Part shown: positions 1 through 8,316 of the stretch, piece by piece
Layout: each line of letters starts with the position of its first letter
Position numbering within the stretch: position 1 is the first letter of the stretch
Origin: Clostridium sp. 1001275B_160808_H3
GTDB lineage: Bacteria; Bacillota; Clostridia; Clostridiales; Clostridiaceae
Length of the DNA: 64,000 nucleotides
Direction: 5' to 3'
Assembly: GCF_015550425.1 (NCBI RefSeq)
Contig: NZ_JADNAT010000016.1
Coordinates: forward strand, 1-64,000
The notes under the pieces: model-generated
Told to the model about the DNA's origin: nothing
Seen by the model: only the letters and a program-made list of their open reading frames with translations
Databases searched by the model: none
Translations under genes and position numbers: made by a program

Positions 1-539
1 AACCAAGATGCTCTTAAAGTTGCTGAATCTGCTAACATCTTTGATTCAGTTTCTAAGAATTCACCTTTGAAATATTTGGGAATATTATAATACACTATCC
101 AATAAGCTATCCAGTTCATCATTATTGATGATACAACTTCGTGAACGTTGAATTTAGCTTTTAAAATTCCAGGAACTGTAGCCCATATTGCTCCTCCTAA
201 AATCCCTGCTAATACAACAATAGGAACAAGGATTATTTTAGGTAAATCTAAAGATAGACCTACTGCAATTGAGCAAAATCCTCCAAATAACATTTGGCCC
301 GGTGCTCCAATATTAAATAATCCTGTTTTAAATGCAAAGGCAACTGAAAGTCCTGTTAGCATTAATGGAGTTGCAGTAGCTATAGTGTTACCTATTCTTT
401 CTAGGTTCATTAATCCACCCTTAAATAAGAATTCGTATCCTTCAAGAGGATTAAATCCCATAACCGCCATTAATATCGCGCCTGCTATAATTCCTAAAAT
501 AACAGCCATAATAGATTTTAAGCCTTGATTTTTTTCCAT
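1..539 (-). CDS. BMP/nucleoside-type ABC transporter permease, partial (3' end outside window)
   Basis: Reverse-strand frame opens with ATG at 539 and stays open to the window edge, giving about 179 N-terminal residues. It starts MEKNQGLKSIMAVILGIIAG, a first membrane segment, and contains FKTGLFNIGAPGQM, the conserved loop of the BPD_transp_2 (RbsC/YufP/NupP-like) permease family; several further hydrophobic segments follow. It would form the membrane channel of an importer. The start ATG shares one base with the stop codon of the upstream ATPase gene (TAATG), so the two are translationally coupled. Substrate is inferred, from the BMP-family receptor genes next to it, to be a nucleoside or related compound. 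Family assignment is firm; substrate is not. Confidence 0.9.
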   Translation of the reverse strand, partial: MEKNQGLKSIMAVILGIIAGAILMAVMGFNPLEGYEFLFKGGLMNLERIGNTIATATPLMLTGLSVAFAFKTGLFNIGAPGQMLFGGFCSIAVGLSLDLPKIILVPIVVLAGILGGAIWATVPGILKAKFNVHEVVSSIMMNWIAYWIVYYNIPKYFKGEFLETESKMLADSATLRASW

Positions 540-2059
540 TAGCTTTCACCTCTCTTTATTCCTGCCATCATTAGTCCAACTTCATTTTCATCTGTTTCTG
601 AGGCATTTACTATTCCTATAAGTTCACCATTATTAACAATCGCAATTCTATCTGAAACATTTAACACTTCATCTAATTCTAGAGATACTAAAAGCACAGC
701 TTTTCCACTATCTCTTTGTTCAACAAGTCTTTTGTGTATGTATTCTATAGACCCTACGTCTAATCCTCTAGTTGGTTGAACAGCTATTAGTAAATCTGGA
801 TTTGATTGAATTTCACGTCCAATTACACCTTTTTGCTGATTACCACCAGATAAAGATCTAGCTATTGATTTCCCACCTTCTCCAGATCGCACATCAAAAG
901 TTTCTATAATGTGATCAGCATATTCAGTAATTTTTGCTTTATTTATAAGTCCATTTTGAGAAAATGGCTTATTTTTGTAAACCTTAAGAACCATATTATC
1001 TTCCATAGTATAATCAAGAATAAGTCCTCTTTTATGTCTATCTTCTGGAATATGTGCAATTCCTGCATCAATTCTACTTCTTATTGACGTTTTTGTAATA
1101 TCCTTTCCATTGAAGAATATCTTACCAGAATCCACATTCCTCATACCTGTTATAGCCTCAACTAGCTCAACTTGCCCATTTCCTTCAACCCCAGCTATAC
1201 CAACTATTTCACCTTTTCTTACATTTAAAGAAAAATCTTTTAACCCTAGAACTTTTTTATTATTTTTAACAGATAAATTTTCTATCCTTAATACTTCTTC
1301 ACTTGGAGTTGCTTCTTTCTTATCTACTTTAAATGAAACTTGTCTTCCAACCATCATCTTAGCCATATCAGCTTCAGTAGTTGTTTTAACATCAACTGTT
1401 CCTATACATTTACCTCTTCTTATAACTGTACATTTATCTGCTACTGCCTTTATTTCTTTCAGCTTATGTGTAATTAAAATTATTGACTTTCCTTCTTTTA
1501 TAAGATTTTGCATTATTTTAATTAAATCATCAATTTCTTGAGGTGTTAAAACGGCTGTTGGTTCGTCAAATATAAGAACTTCAGCGTTTCTGTATAACAT
1601 TTTCAAAATCTCAACACGTTGTTGCATACCAACTGATATATCTTCTATCTTTGCATATGGATCAACATTTAAGCCATAAGTTTTTGATAATTCATCAATT
1701 CTTTTAGCAGCACTTTTTATATCTACTGTTAAGAATTTTTTAGGTTCACAACCTAAAATTATATTTTCTGTTACAGTAAAGTTTTCAACTAATTTAAAAT
1801 GTTGATGAACCATTCCTATTCCTAAATCATTTGCCACATTTGGACTAGAAATTTTAACTTCTTTTCCTTTTATTTTTATTACACCAGCTTCTGGTTGATA
1901 CATTCCAAAAAGCATTCCCATCAATGTAGATTTACCTGCACCATTTTCACCTAAAAGAGCATGTACTTCGCCTTTTTTTAGTTGTAATGTTACATTATCA
2001 TTTGCTACAATCCCTGGAAACTCTTTGCGAATATTAAGCATCTCCACTACATAACTCAT
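539..2059 (-). CDS. BMP/nucleoside-type ABC transporter, double ATP-binding protein
   Basis: 506 residues with two ABC domains, the normal length for the RbsA/YufO/NupO class that energises BPD_transp_2 permeases. The first domain has Walker A GENGAGKST (about 37-45), Q-loop region VHQHFKLVENFTV, a degenerate signature VGMQQRVEI and Walker B VLIFDEPTAVL. The second domain has a degenerate Walker A (GVEGNGQVE, no lysine) but an intact signature LSGGNQQKG and Walker B-like LLIAVQPTRGLD; one degenerate site is typical of this family. It lies downstream of the receptor gene, separated by about 180 bp that contain an intrinsic terminator, and overlaps the permease gene by one base. Ribosome site GGGAGG precedes the ATG. 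Cytoplasmic side of the membrane complex. Confidence 0.95.
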   Translation of the reverse strand: MSYVVEMLNIRKEFPGIVANDNVTLQLKKGEVHALLGENGAGKSTLMGMLFGMYQPEAGVIKIKGKEVKISSPNVANDLGIGMVHQHFKLVENFTVTENIILGCEPKKFLTVDIKSAAKRIDELSKTYGLNVDPYAKIEDISVGMQQRVEILKMLYRNAEVLIFDEPTAVLTPQEIDDLIKIMQNLIKEGKSIILITHKLKEIKAVADKCTVIRRGKCIGTVDVKTTTEADMAKMMVGRQVSFKVDKKEATPSEEVLRIENLSVKNNKKVLGLKDFSLNVRKGEIVGIAGVEGNGQVELVEAITGMRNVDSGKIFFNGKDITKTSIRSRIDAGIAHIPEDRHKRGLILDYTMEDNMVLKVYKNKPFSQNGLINKAKITEYADHIIETFDVRSGEGGKSIARSLSGGNQQKGVIGREIQSNPDLLIAVQPTRGLDVGSIEYIHKRLVEQRDSGKAVLLVSLELDEVLNVSDRIAIVNNGELIGIVNASETDENEVGLMMAGIKRGES

Positions 2060-2170
2060 GAATTACCCTCCCTATATATCTAATATTTAAAATACTTCTC
2101 TATATCTATACAAGCCAATTTATTTATTCTCATCAGTTGTTAAATAAATCCAATTAAAGCTTTATACAAG

Positions 2171-2195
2171 AAAAAGACGGCACCTCCGTCTTTTT
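2171..2195 (-). terminator. Intrinsic terminator between receptor and ATPase genes
   Basis: Ten-base stem AAAAAGACGG / CCGTCTTTTT around a 5-nt loop, about 45 nt after the receptor stop on the minus strand and followed by T residues. It sits inside what otherwise looks like one operon, so it may act as an attenuator that lets more receptor than transporter message be made (inference). Confidence 0.85.
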
Positions 2196-2239
2196 CCATA
2201 TCATAGGCAATGCAATAAAATACACTAAAATTTATTAAA

Positions 2240-3328
2240 TTACTTTATTAAATCACCCTTTTCAACTTTTACTGTTATTTCACCATTTTTAATTTTGTTA
2301 TAAACTTCACCTACTTGCTTAATAGTGTCTTCAGAAAGGTTAGGGTTTTCATTTGGAAGACCCACTCCATCATTTTTAACATCAAATGTTAAAGTTTGAC
2401 CACCTGGGAATTTTCCTTCTAATTCATCCCTTATTATATCAAAAGTAGCTGTATCTAATTTCTTCATTGCTGAAGTTAAAACTACAGATTTATCATCTTT
2501 ATATATACCATCAACATATTGATCAACGTCAGCACCAATTACCCATGCTTCTTTACCAGCTGTAGCTCTAACTTTTGCTTCATTTATTACTCCAACTCCA
2601 ACGTCTCCAGCTGCCACGAATATAGCTTTAACACCATTATCATACATAGTTGCTGCTAATTGTTGTCCTGCTGCTACGTTATCAAATGAACCTTGATAAA
2701 CTACATTTTCTTCTTTAATACTCATCTTTGTTCCAAGATTTTCATTAGCATACTTAACACCTTGTTGGAATCCCCAGTTAAACTTTTGAACTGAAGGTAT
2801 CTCCATTCCGCCTATGTATCCTAAGTCACCTTCTTTTAATTGAACTGCTGCTGCAACTCCTACTAAAAATCCAGCTTCTTGTTCAGCAAAATAAACTGCA
2901 ACTGAATTTTCCCCAACTTTTTCTATCCTATCCGCTCCACTTTTTCCATTGTTAGGAGATCCATCAATTAGCACAAATTTAGCATCACTATATTTTTCTT
3001 GTGCTTGGAAAATAGATGTTTCAAATTTAAATCCAGGAGTAACTATAAATTTATATCCTGTATCATAAAGATTTCCAATTTCTTTCATATAATCTGCTTC
3101 TGTTGTTCCAGCTGGCTTTAAATAGTTACTGCTAATTTTCAATTCAGATTCTGCCTTTTTAATTCCTTCCCAAGTACCTTGATTAAAGGACTTATCATCA
3201 ATAGTACCTGCATTAGTAACCATACCTACCTTAACATCATTTACTGCTTTCTCTGATTTGTTTCCACATCCAACTAAACCTGTTATCATAAGTGCTGATA
3301 AAGCTAAAGCTATTGCTCTTTTTCTCAT
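2240..3328 (-). CDS. BMP family lipoprotein, substrate-binding component (copy A)
   Basis: 362 residues, PnrA/BmpA/Med superfamily receptor that captures nucleoside-like substrates for the adjacent ABC importer. A lipoprotein signal is clear: positive MRKR, hydrophobic core and lipobox LVGC with the acylated Cys at 21. Family features are VGMVTNAGTIDDKSFNQGTWEG and the later GGMEIPSVQKFNWGFQQG. It closely resembles the second receptor gene at 4584-5660 along its whole length, and the upstream DNA of the two is also alike, so they are recent duplicates. A strong promoter (3416-3444) and AAGGAGG ribosome site precede the ATG. Anchored outside the cytoplasmic membrane. The exact ligand is not visible from sequence. 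Confidence 0.95.
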   Translation of the reverse strand: MRKRAIALALSALMITGLVGCGNKSEKAVNDVKVGMVTNAGTIDDKSFNQGTWEGIKKAESELKISSNYLKPAGTTEADYMKEIGNLYDTGYKFIVTPGFKFETSIFQAQEKYSDAKFVLIDGSPNNGKSGADRIEKVGENSVAVYFAEQEAGFLVGVAAAVQLKEGDLGYIGGMEIPSVQKFNWGFQQGVKYANENLGTKMSIKEENVVYQGSFDNVAAGQQLAATMYDNGVKAIFVAAGDVGVGVINEAKVRATAGKEAWVIGADVDQYVDGIYKDDKSVVLTSAMKKLDTATFDIIRDELEGKFPGGQTLTFDVKNDGVGLPNENPNLSEDTIKQVGEVYNKIKNGEITVKVEKGDLIK

Positions 3329-3415
3329 TCTAGAAATCCTCCTTAGATTTTTGTAATTTAATATAATTTGTTACTTAATTATTTTAAAAGTTTCTTCATT
3401 CGAATTTTCAAAAAG

Positions 3416-3444
3416 ATTATACAATATATAATTCGTTATTACAA
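3416..3444 (-). promoter_or_regulatory. Promoter of BMP lipoprotein copy A
   Basis: On the minus strand, -35 TTGTAA (3439-3444), exactly 17 bp spacer and a perfect -10 TATAAT (3416-3421), about 80 nt before the lipoprotein ATG. The same promoter with the same spacing is present upstream of copy B. The rest of 3445-3784 has no gene: it is A+T-rich sequence that matches the region upstream of copy B, including a distal stretch near 3710-3750. Confidence 0.8.
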
Positions 3445-3784
3445 TAATTTTTATAACATTATTTTTCTTATTACGACATATAACCCTATAAAGAAACCTT
3501 TTCAAATATACTTTTTCGATATTTTATTTATTATTTTTTATATATTCATTACAAAATACGAATATTAGTATAGAATTCATATTGTAGATCAGATCTTATT
3601 TCCAGCACTCGAACTCCTGTAACCACTTATTTTTCAAGCTTTCATTACATCCTCTCAATATAAAATTCAATTTATTTACCACTTACATTAATTAATTTCA
3701 AATAATTAATATACGCATATCCATAAATAGTGTATACTATTATCACTATTTATAAATATTAATCTACTCTATAAAAAAATTAAA

Positions 3785-4471
3785 TTATATAAAGCTTAAT
3801 ATTATTGCAACTATTATTGCAGGCAATAAATTTGATACTTTAATTTTAGTTATACCTATCATATTAAAACCCAAACCTATAATTAGTAAACTTCCTACTG
3901 TCGTTATATTAGTTATAGCTATATTGTTAAGTACATTTGTTAACATGCCAGCAGCTATGGTTATACTTCCTTGATATATAAAGACACTAATTGCTGAAAG
4001 TATTACCCCTATACCTAATGTTGATGAAAATATAATAGCACTAATTCCATCTAATATAGACTTTGCTAAAAGTGTACTATAATCATTATTCAATCCACTT
4101 TCCAAAGCTCCTACAATCGCCATTGCTCCTACACAAAATAGTAATGTAGATGTAACAAACCCTTCTGAAATAGATATAGTACTTCCATTTTTATTTACTT
4201 TTCTTTCTATTCTTTTGCCTAACTTCTCTAGTTTTAAATCTATATCTATTGCCTCACCTATAAAACCACCTAAAGCTATAGAAATAATCATCACAATTGT
4301 ATTTTCTCCTTTTAATGCTCCCGATATCCCTATATAAATAACACATAACGCTAGTCCACTCATTATAGTACTGCTTATTTTTTCATTAATTTTTTCTTTT
4401 ACAAAAAGTCCTACTATTGAGCCAACTACTATAGCTAAACTATTAATTATTGTCCCTATCATTTTTATCAT
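3785..4471 (-). CDS. DUF554 family membrane protein
   Basis: 228 residues, almost entirely hydrophobic, with about six to seven predicted membrane segments. N-terminal MIGTIINSLAIVVGSIVGLF and internal LFCVGAMAIVGALESGL with a following GLNNDYSTLLAKSILDG stretch are characteristic of DUF554 (YdfK/YqgA-like) proteins, whose function is unknown. It lies between the two BMP receptor genes on the same strand, preceded by a terminator for the upstream receptor gene. A degraded copy of its 3' end is found at 6131-6309, showing that it was part of the duplicated segment. Possible starts are the two nearby ATGs (MIKMIG); CCTCTTCCTC complement gives a GAGGAAGAGG ribosome site that fits the first. Confidence 0.85.
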   Translation of the reverse strand: MIKMIGTIINSLAIVVGSIVGLFVKEKINEKISSTIMSGLALCVIYIGISGALKGENTIVMIISIALGGFIGEAIDIDLKLEKLGKRIERKVNKNGSTISISEGFVTSTLLFCVGAMAIVGALESGLNNDYSTLLAKSILDGISAIIFSSTLGIGVILSAISVFIYQGSITIAAGMLTNVLNNIAITNITTVGSLLIIGLGFNMIGITKIKVSNLLPAIIVAIILSFI

Positions 4472-4541
4472 CCTCTTCCTCTTACTAAATTCTCAATAAT
4501 TTTACTATATAAAAATAATTTCACCAACCATTTAAAATAAT

Positions 4542-4577
4542 AAAAATAGGATATGAAATAATTCACATCCTATTTTT
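4542..4577 (-). terminator. Intrinsic terminator of BMP lipoprotein copy B
   Basis: Eleven-base stem AAAAATAGGAT / ATCCTATTTTT, extended inside by TGAA/TTCA after one mismatch, directly after the copy B stop codon at 4584. The same hairpin sequence occurs at 6310-6356 after the deacetylase gene, marking the two ends of a duplicated segment. Confidence 0.85.
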
Positions 4578-4583
4578 TAATTG

Positions 4584-5660
4584 CTATATAGAATCACTTT
4601 TTACTGTTATCTCGCCATTTTTAATTTTGTTATAAACTTCATTTACTTGCTTAATAGTATCTTCAGATAAGTTAGGATTTTCATTTGGAAGACCAATTCC
4701 GTCATTTTTAACATCAAATGTTAAATTTTGACCACCTGGGAATTTTCCATCTAATTCATCTTTAATTATATCGAAAGTTGCTACATCTACTTTCTTCATA
4801 GCTGAAGTTAAGATTATAGATTTATCATCTTTATATATACCATCTTCATATTGGTCAGCATCAACACCTATTATCCATGCTTCTTTACCAGCAATAGCTC
4901 TAGATTTTGCCTCATTTATTGCTCCAACACCAACTCCACCAGCTGCTGTAAATATAGCTTTAACACCTTTATCATACATAGTTGCTGCTAATTGTTGTCC
5001 TGCCGCTACATTATCAAATGTCCCTTGATAAACTATATTTTCTTCTTTAATACTCATATTTGTTCCAAAGTTATCATTTGCATATTTAACACCTTGTTGG
5101 AATCCCCAGCTAAATCTTTGAACTGAAGGTATTTCCATACCACCTATAAATCCTAAATCACCTTCTTTTAATTGAAGTGCTGCTGCAACTCCAACTAAAA
5201 ATCCACCTTCTTGTTCAGCAAAATTAACTGCAACTGAATTTTCTCCAATTTTTTCTACTCTGTCTTCTCCATTTTTTCCATTGTTTGGTGCTCCATCAAT
5301 TAGTACAAACTTAGCATCTGGATACTTATCTTGAGCTTGGAAAATAGATGTTTCAAGCTTAAATCCAACAGCTACTATAAATTTATATCCTGTATCATAA
5401 AGATTTACAATTTCTTTCATATAATCAGATTCTGTTGTTCCAGCCGGCTTTAAATAGTTACTATTAATTTTCAATTCAGCTTCAGCCTTTTTAATTCCTT
5501 CCCAAGTACCTTGATTAAACGACTTGTCATCAATAGTCCCTGCATCAGTAACCATCCCTACTTTAACACCGTTTTCTGCTCCTTCTGATTTGTTTCCACA
5601 TCCAACTAAACCAGTTACCATAAGTGCTGATAAAGCCAAAGCTATTGCTCTTTTCTTCAT
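4584..5660 (-). CDS. BMP family lipoprotein, substrate-binding component (copy B)
   Basis: 358 residues, a close paralogue of the 2240-3328 product: same MKKRAIALALSALM signal peptide, lipobox LVGC (Cys 21) and the same PnrA/BmpA core (GMVTDAGTIDDKSFNQGTWE, GGMEIPSVQRFSWGFQQG). Differences are scattered conservative substitutions, and the C-terminus is shorter (ends ITVKSDSI rather than ITVKVEKGDLIK). It has its own promoter and its own terminator, so it is expressed separately from the transporter genes and could give the importer a second, slightly different receptor (inference). Ribosome site AAGGAGG is well placed before the ATG. Substitutions at binding-site positions may alter ligand preference; this cannot be judged from sequence alone. 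Confidence 0.94.
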   Translation of the reverse strand: MKKRAIALALSALMVTGLVGCGNKSEGAENGVKVGMVTDAGTIDDKSFNQGTWEGIKKAEAELKINSNYLKPAGTTESDYMKEIVNLYDTGYKFIVAVGFKLETSIFQAQDKYPDAKFVLIDGAPNNGKNGEDRVEKIGENSVAVNFAEQEGGFLVGVAAALQLKEGDLGFIGGMEIPSVQRFSWGFQQGVKYANDNFGTNMSIKEENIVYQGTFDNVAAGQQLAATMYDKGVKAIFTAAGGVGVGAINEAKSRAIAGKEAWIIGVDADQYEDGIYKDDKSIILTSAMKKVDVATFDIIKDELDGKFPGGQNLTFDVKNDGIGLPNENPNLSEDTIKQVNEVYNKIKNGEITVKSDSI

Positions 5661-5755
5661 TCTAAAAATCCTCCTTAGACTTTTGTAATTTAATATTTGT
5701 AATTTAACATTTGTAGTTTAATTATTCAAAAGTTGTTTATTCGAACTTTAAAAAA

Positions 5756-5784
5756 ATTATACAATATATAATTCGGTATTACAA
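5756..5784 (-). promoter_or_regulatory. Promoter of BMP lipoprotein copy B
   Basis: Minus-strand -35 TTGTAA (5779-5784), 17-bp spacer and -10 TATAAT (5756-5761). The spacer AATTATATATTG next to the -10 is identical to copy A. The 5785-6130 stretch upstream has no gene and aligns with 3445-3784. Confidence 0.8.
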
Positions 5785-6130
5785 TAATTTCGTAACATTA
5801 TTTTCATCATTGCGACATATAACATTATAAACAAACCTTTTCAGACATATTTTAAAACATTTAATTTATATTTTTTTAAATATCATTCAATTGATACGAA
5901 TATTACTGCACAAACCATTTTCAAGTTCTATTTCGGAATTTAAAATAAAATTTTCTATAAGTACTTATTTCTTAAGCCTTTACAGTATTTTTTCAATATA
6001 AAATTCAAATTATTTATCACTTACAATAATTAATCTTTCACAATTAACGTACGCATATTAGAAAAATAACGTATGCTATTATCATTATCTAAACATTATA
6101 GTGTAGTTTATAAGCAAATCAAAAGTTTTA

Positions 6131-6309
6131 TTAGGCATAATATTATAATAAATGATATTCCCTACAATAAATTTTAAATTTCAATTTAGCAATTGCTAAA
6201 TATCGAAGCTTAATCATATAACTTAGTAAACCTCTACAGCTGAAATATTTTTAGGAATAACTACATATTTAATATCTTTATATTTATATATAAATAGTGA
6301 TATATAAAA
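6131..6309 (-). pseudogene. Decayed remnant of a second DUF554 gene
   Basis: The stretch beginning AGGCATAATATTAT (plus strand) matches the 3' end of the DUF554 gene (AAGCTTAATATTAT at about 3792) and stays alignable for over 100 bp with small gaps, e.g. TTAGTAAACCTCTAC against TTAGTAAACTTCCTAC. In the matching frame the remnant reads LLSYMIKLRYLAIAKLKF against LLIIGLGFNMIGITKIKV, in register, but ends early and has no start. It occupies the same relative position as the intact gene, between a repeated terminator and a BMP receptor upstream region. Roughly 500 bp of the gene have been lost. Called from eye alignment in A+T-rich DNA, so moderately confident. Confidence 0.6.
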
Positions 6310-6356
6310 AATAATAGAAATAGGATATGAAATAATCACATCCTATTTCTATTATT
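6310..6356 (-). terminator. Intrinsic terminator of the deacetylase gene
   Basis: Seventeen-base perfect stem beginning AATAATAGAAATAGGAT, overlapping the last codon and stop of the deacetylase gene and followed on the minus strand by a T-rich run. Its core is the same as the terminator at 4542-4577. Confidence 0.85.
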
Positions 6357-7242
6357 CTATAAAATCACTAAATATATTCTTAAAAGCCTCAATATTCATA
6401 GGAGATATTCTAACTCTTTTTAATGAGTATACCCCATCAGAAAGACTTGAAATTCCTCCTTCTGTTGTAACAGCTGCTTTTATACCTAATTTCTTTTCTA
6501 TTTCTATTGTTTCATCATCATATCTACCAACTGGATAACAAATATATTTACTATCTACTCCGACTTTTTCTTTTAATTTTTCAATACCTTCTTTAATTAT
6601 TGCAATCTTATCTTCCCTTGATATTTGAGTAAATTCTATATGTCTAGAAGTATGATTTTCTATTCCCATGCCACTCGAACTCATTTCTTTTAGCATATTC
6701 GAATTCATATACCATCCATCAACATCAGTTTTATCTGTTATTATAAAAAATGTAGCTTTCATATCATGCTGTTTTAATATTCTATATGCATCAGTATAAT
6801 TATCTGCATATCCATCATCAAATGTTATTGCAACTGGTTTCTCTGGAACTTTACCAGTATTAAACGCCTCTATAACATCGTCAAGTAACATCGGAGTGAA
6901 TCCTGACTCCTTAAGCCACTTAATTTGCTCATCAAATTGAGAGGTTGGAACAAGTAAAGTATTATTAGGATCACTATCTGATATGGAATGATACATTAAT
7001 ATAGGAATTTTAACTTCATTTACATCTAAAGTTAAATAATTAATTTCGTCATCCTTATTCTCCTCTTCTTTAATTTCTTCCTTTTGAGATTCATCTTCTC
7101 CATTTGATATATCTACATCACTTTCTTTGTTCTGAATATCAGTATTTGCAGGCTGTGTTTTACTATCTAATATAAGTTTTCCTCCAAAGCCTATAATTAA
7201 AATTATAAATAAGATAGTTATAACCTTTATCGATTTTTTCAT
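6352..7242 (-). CDS. Polysaccharide deacetylase (NodB domain), membrane-anchored
   Basis: 296 residues from the chosen ATG. A short cytoplasmic start and one membrane segment (about 6-21) are followed by an acidic, low-complexity linker (about 30-70, rich in E, D, K and N) that would reach into the wall, then a carbohydrate esterase 4 domain. NodB motifs are visible: motif 1 TFDDGYADN (about 140) with the catalytic/metal Asp pair, motif 2 HTSRH (about 197-201) with the two metal-binding His, and the PVGRYDDE region. Likely removes acetyl groups from peptidoglycan or another surface glycan. An in-frame ATG two codons upstream exists, but AAGGGGAT is better spaced for the ATG at 7242. Monocistronic, with its own terminator. 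Confidence 0.9.
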   Translation of the reverse strand: MKKSIKVITILFIILIIGFGGKLILDSKTQPANTDIQNKESDVDISNGEDESQKEEIKEEENKDDEINYLTLDVNEVKIPILMYHSISDSDPNNTLLVPTSQFDEQIKWLKESGFTPMLLDDVIEAFNTGKVPEKPVAITFDDGYADNYTDAYRILKQHDMKATFFIITDKTDVDGWYMNSNMLKEMSSSGMGIENHTSRHIEFTQISREDKIAIIKEGIEKLKEKVGVDSKYICYPVGRYDDETIEIEKKLGIKAAVTTEGGISSLSDGVYSLKRVRISPMNIEAFKNIFSDFIE

Positions 7243-7358
7243 TACCATATATCCCCTTTTCTTTGTATATTTCGACTATACATTTTTAGGAATATTTTGT
7301 CAACTCCATTTGTAATTGTTTCTATTTTTTTAATATTTCCTTATTTTTCTTTAAATTA

Positions 7359-7387
7359 TTGTTAATGATACTTTATTTTTGTATAAT
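7359..7387 (+). promoter_or_regulatory. Promoter of the DUF5685/J-domain operon
   Basis: -35 TTGTTA (7359-7364), 17-bp spacer, perfect -10 TATAAT (7382-7387), about 30 nt before the first start codon. Confidence 0.75.
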
Positions 7388-7418
7388 TAATCTAAACTAA
7401 TATTAAGGAGTGTTTTTA

Positions 7419-8315
7419 TTGTTTGGATACGTAACTCCTCTAAAAGCAGAGCTTAAAGTGAAGGACTTTACAAAATTCAGAAGTTATTATTGCGGCTTAT
7501 GTTTTCAATTAAAAAATAGTGCTGGTAATATACCAAGAATGGTATTAAATTATGATATGACATTTTTAGCAATACTTTTAGATTCTATATCAATTAAAGA
7601 ACCTAATATTGAAATTAAGCGTTGTATTGCTCACCCAACAGATAAAAAGCCAGTAATTGTTAATAATGATGCATTACATTATGCCGCTGCAATGAACTTA
7701 GCACTTTATTATCATAAATTGAAAGATGATATTCAAGATGATAATAATCTTAAAAGTAAAGTATTTGAAAAAATACTTTATCCATACCAAAAGAAAATTA
7801 ATAAATCTATAGATGATATTAACGATATTATAAGAGTTAATCTTAGAACATTAACTGAATTAGAAAAAAATAAGAATTTCTCATCTATAGATGAAATATG
7901 CCATCCATTTAGTGATATAGTTGGAAATATACTAAGATATTATCCTAATGAATTTATTAATGATAGCGAAGCCCTAAGAAATGAATTATATAAACTTGGA
8001 TATACTTTAGGAAAATGGATATATCTTATAGATGCTTTTGATGATTTAAAGGATGATATAGAAAAGAAAAAATTCAATCCAATAAATTATTTATTTAATG
8101 AAGAAAATAAACCATATGAAGAATTAATTCCTTTAATTCAAGGAAGGTTAGATTTTACAATTTTAAATTGTTCATATAATTGTAAAGATATACTTTCAAA
8201 ATTACCTTTAAAAAGAAATGAAGATATCCTTAAAAACATTTTAGAATTAGGTATGATGGATAAATATGTTGGAATATTAAATAATACTAGAGAAGATAAA
8301 AGGAGTGACAAATAA
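7419..8315 (+). CDS. DUF5685 family protein
   Basis: 298 residues. The N-terminus MFGYVTPLKAELKVKDFTKF and the early cluster YYCGLCFQLK are the hallmark of DUF5685, a family of unknown function found in clostridia. The start is TTG at 7419, because AAGGAG (7405-7410) is correctly spaced for it; a GTG at 7410 would lie inside the ribosome site. The rest is mostly helical and charged, with Cys at several positions (CGLC, CIAHP, CHPF, CSYNC) that may bind metal (inference), plus an IDAFDDLKDD segment with an Asp-rich helix. The stop lies one base before the J-domain gene start, so the products are probably made together; a role with a chaperone partner is suggested only by this pairing. Confidence 0.85.
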   Translation: MFGYVTPLKAELKVKDFTKFRSYYCGLCFQLKNSAGNIPRMVLNYDMTFLAILLDSISIKEPNIEIKRCIAHPTDKKPVIVNNDALHYAAAMNLALYYHKLKDDIQDDNNLKSKVFEKILYPYQKKINKSIDDINDIIRVNLRTLTELEKNKNFSSIDEICHPFSDIVGNILRYYPNEFINDSEALRNELYKLGYTLGKWIYLIDAFDDLKDDIEKKKFNPINYLFNEENKPYEELIPLIQGRLDFTILNCSYNCKDILSKLPLKRNEDILKNILELGMMDKYVGILNNTREDKRSDK

Positions 8316-8316
8316 A

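Noticed and set aside
148..528. Plus-strand open frame of 126 codons
   Set aside because: Antisense to the permease gene, which has clear family motifs; the plus-strand product is Pro/Asn-rich without a family and has no ribosome site.
3400..3415. CodY-like box AATTTTCAAAAAGATT near receptor A promoter
   Set aside because: Three mismatches to the 15-base consensus and such matches are frequent in this A+T-rich DNA; not conserved in copy B.
3368..3568. Plus-strand open frame upstream of BMP receptor A
   Set aside because: Composition is low-complexity Phe/Ile/Tyr, it overlaps the receptor promoter, and the equivalent frame is not kept in the duplicated region.
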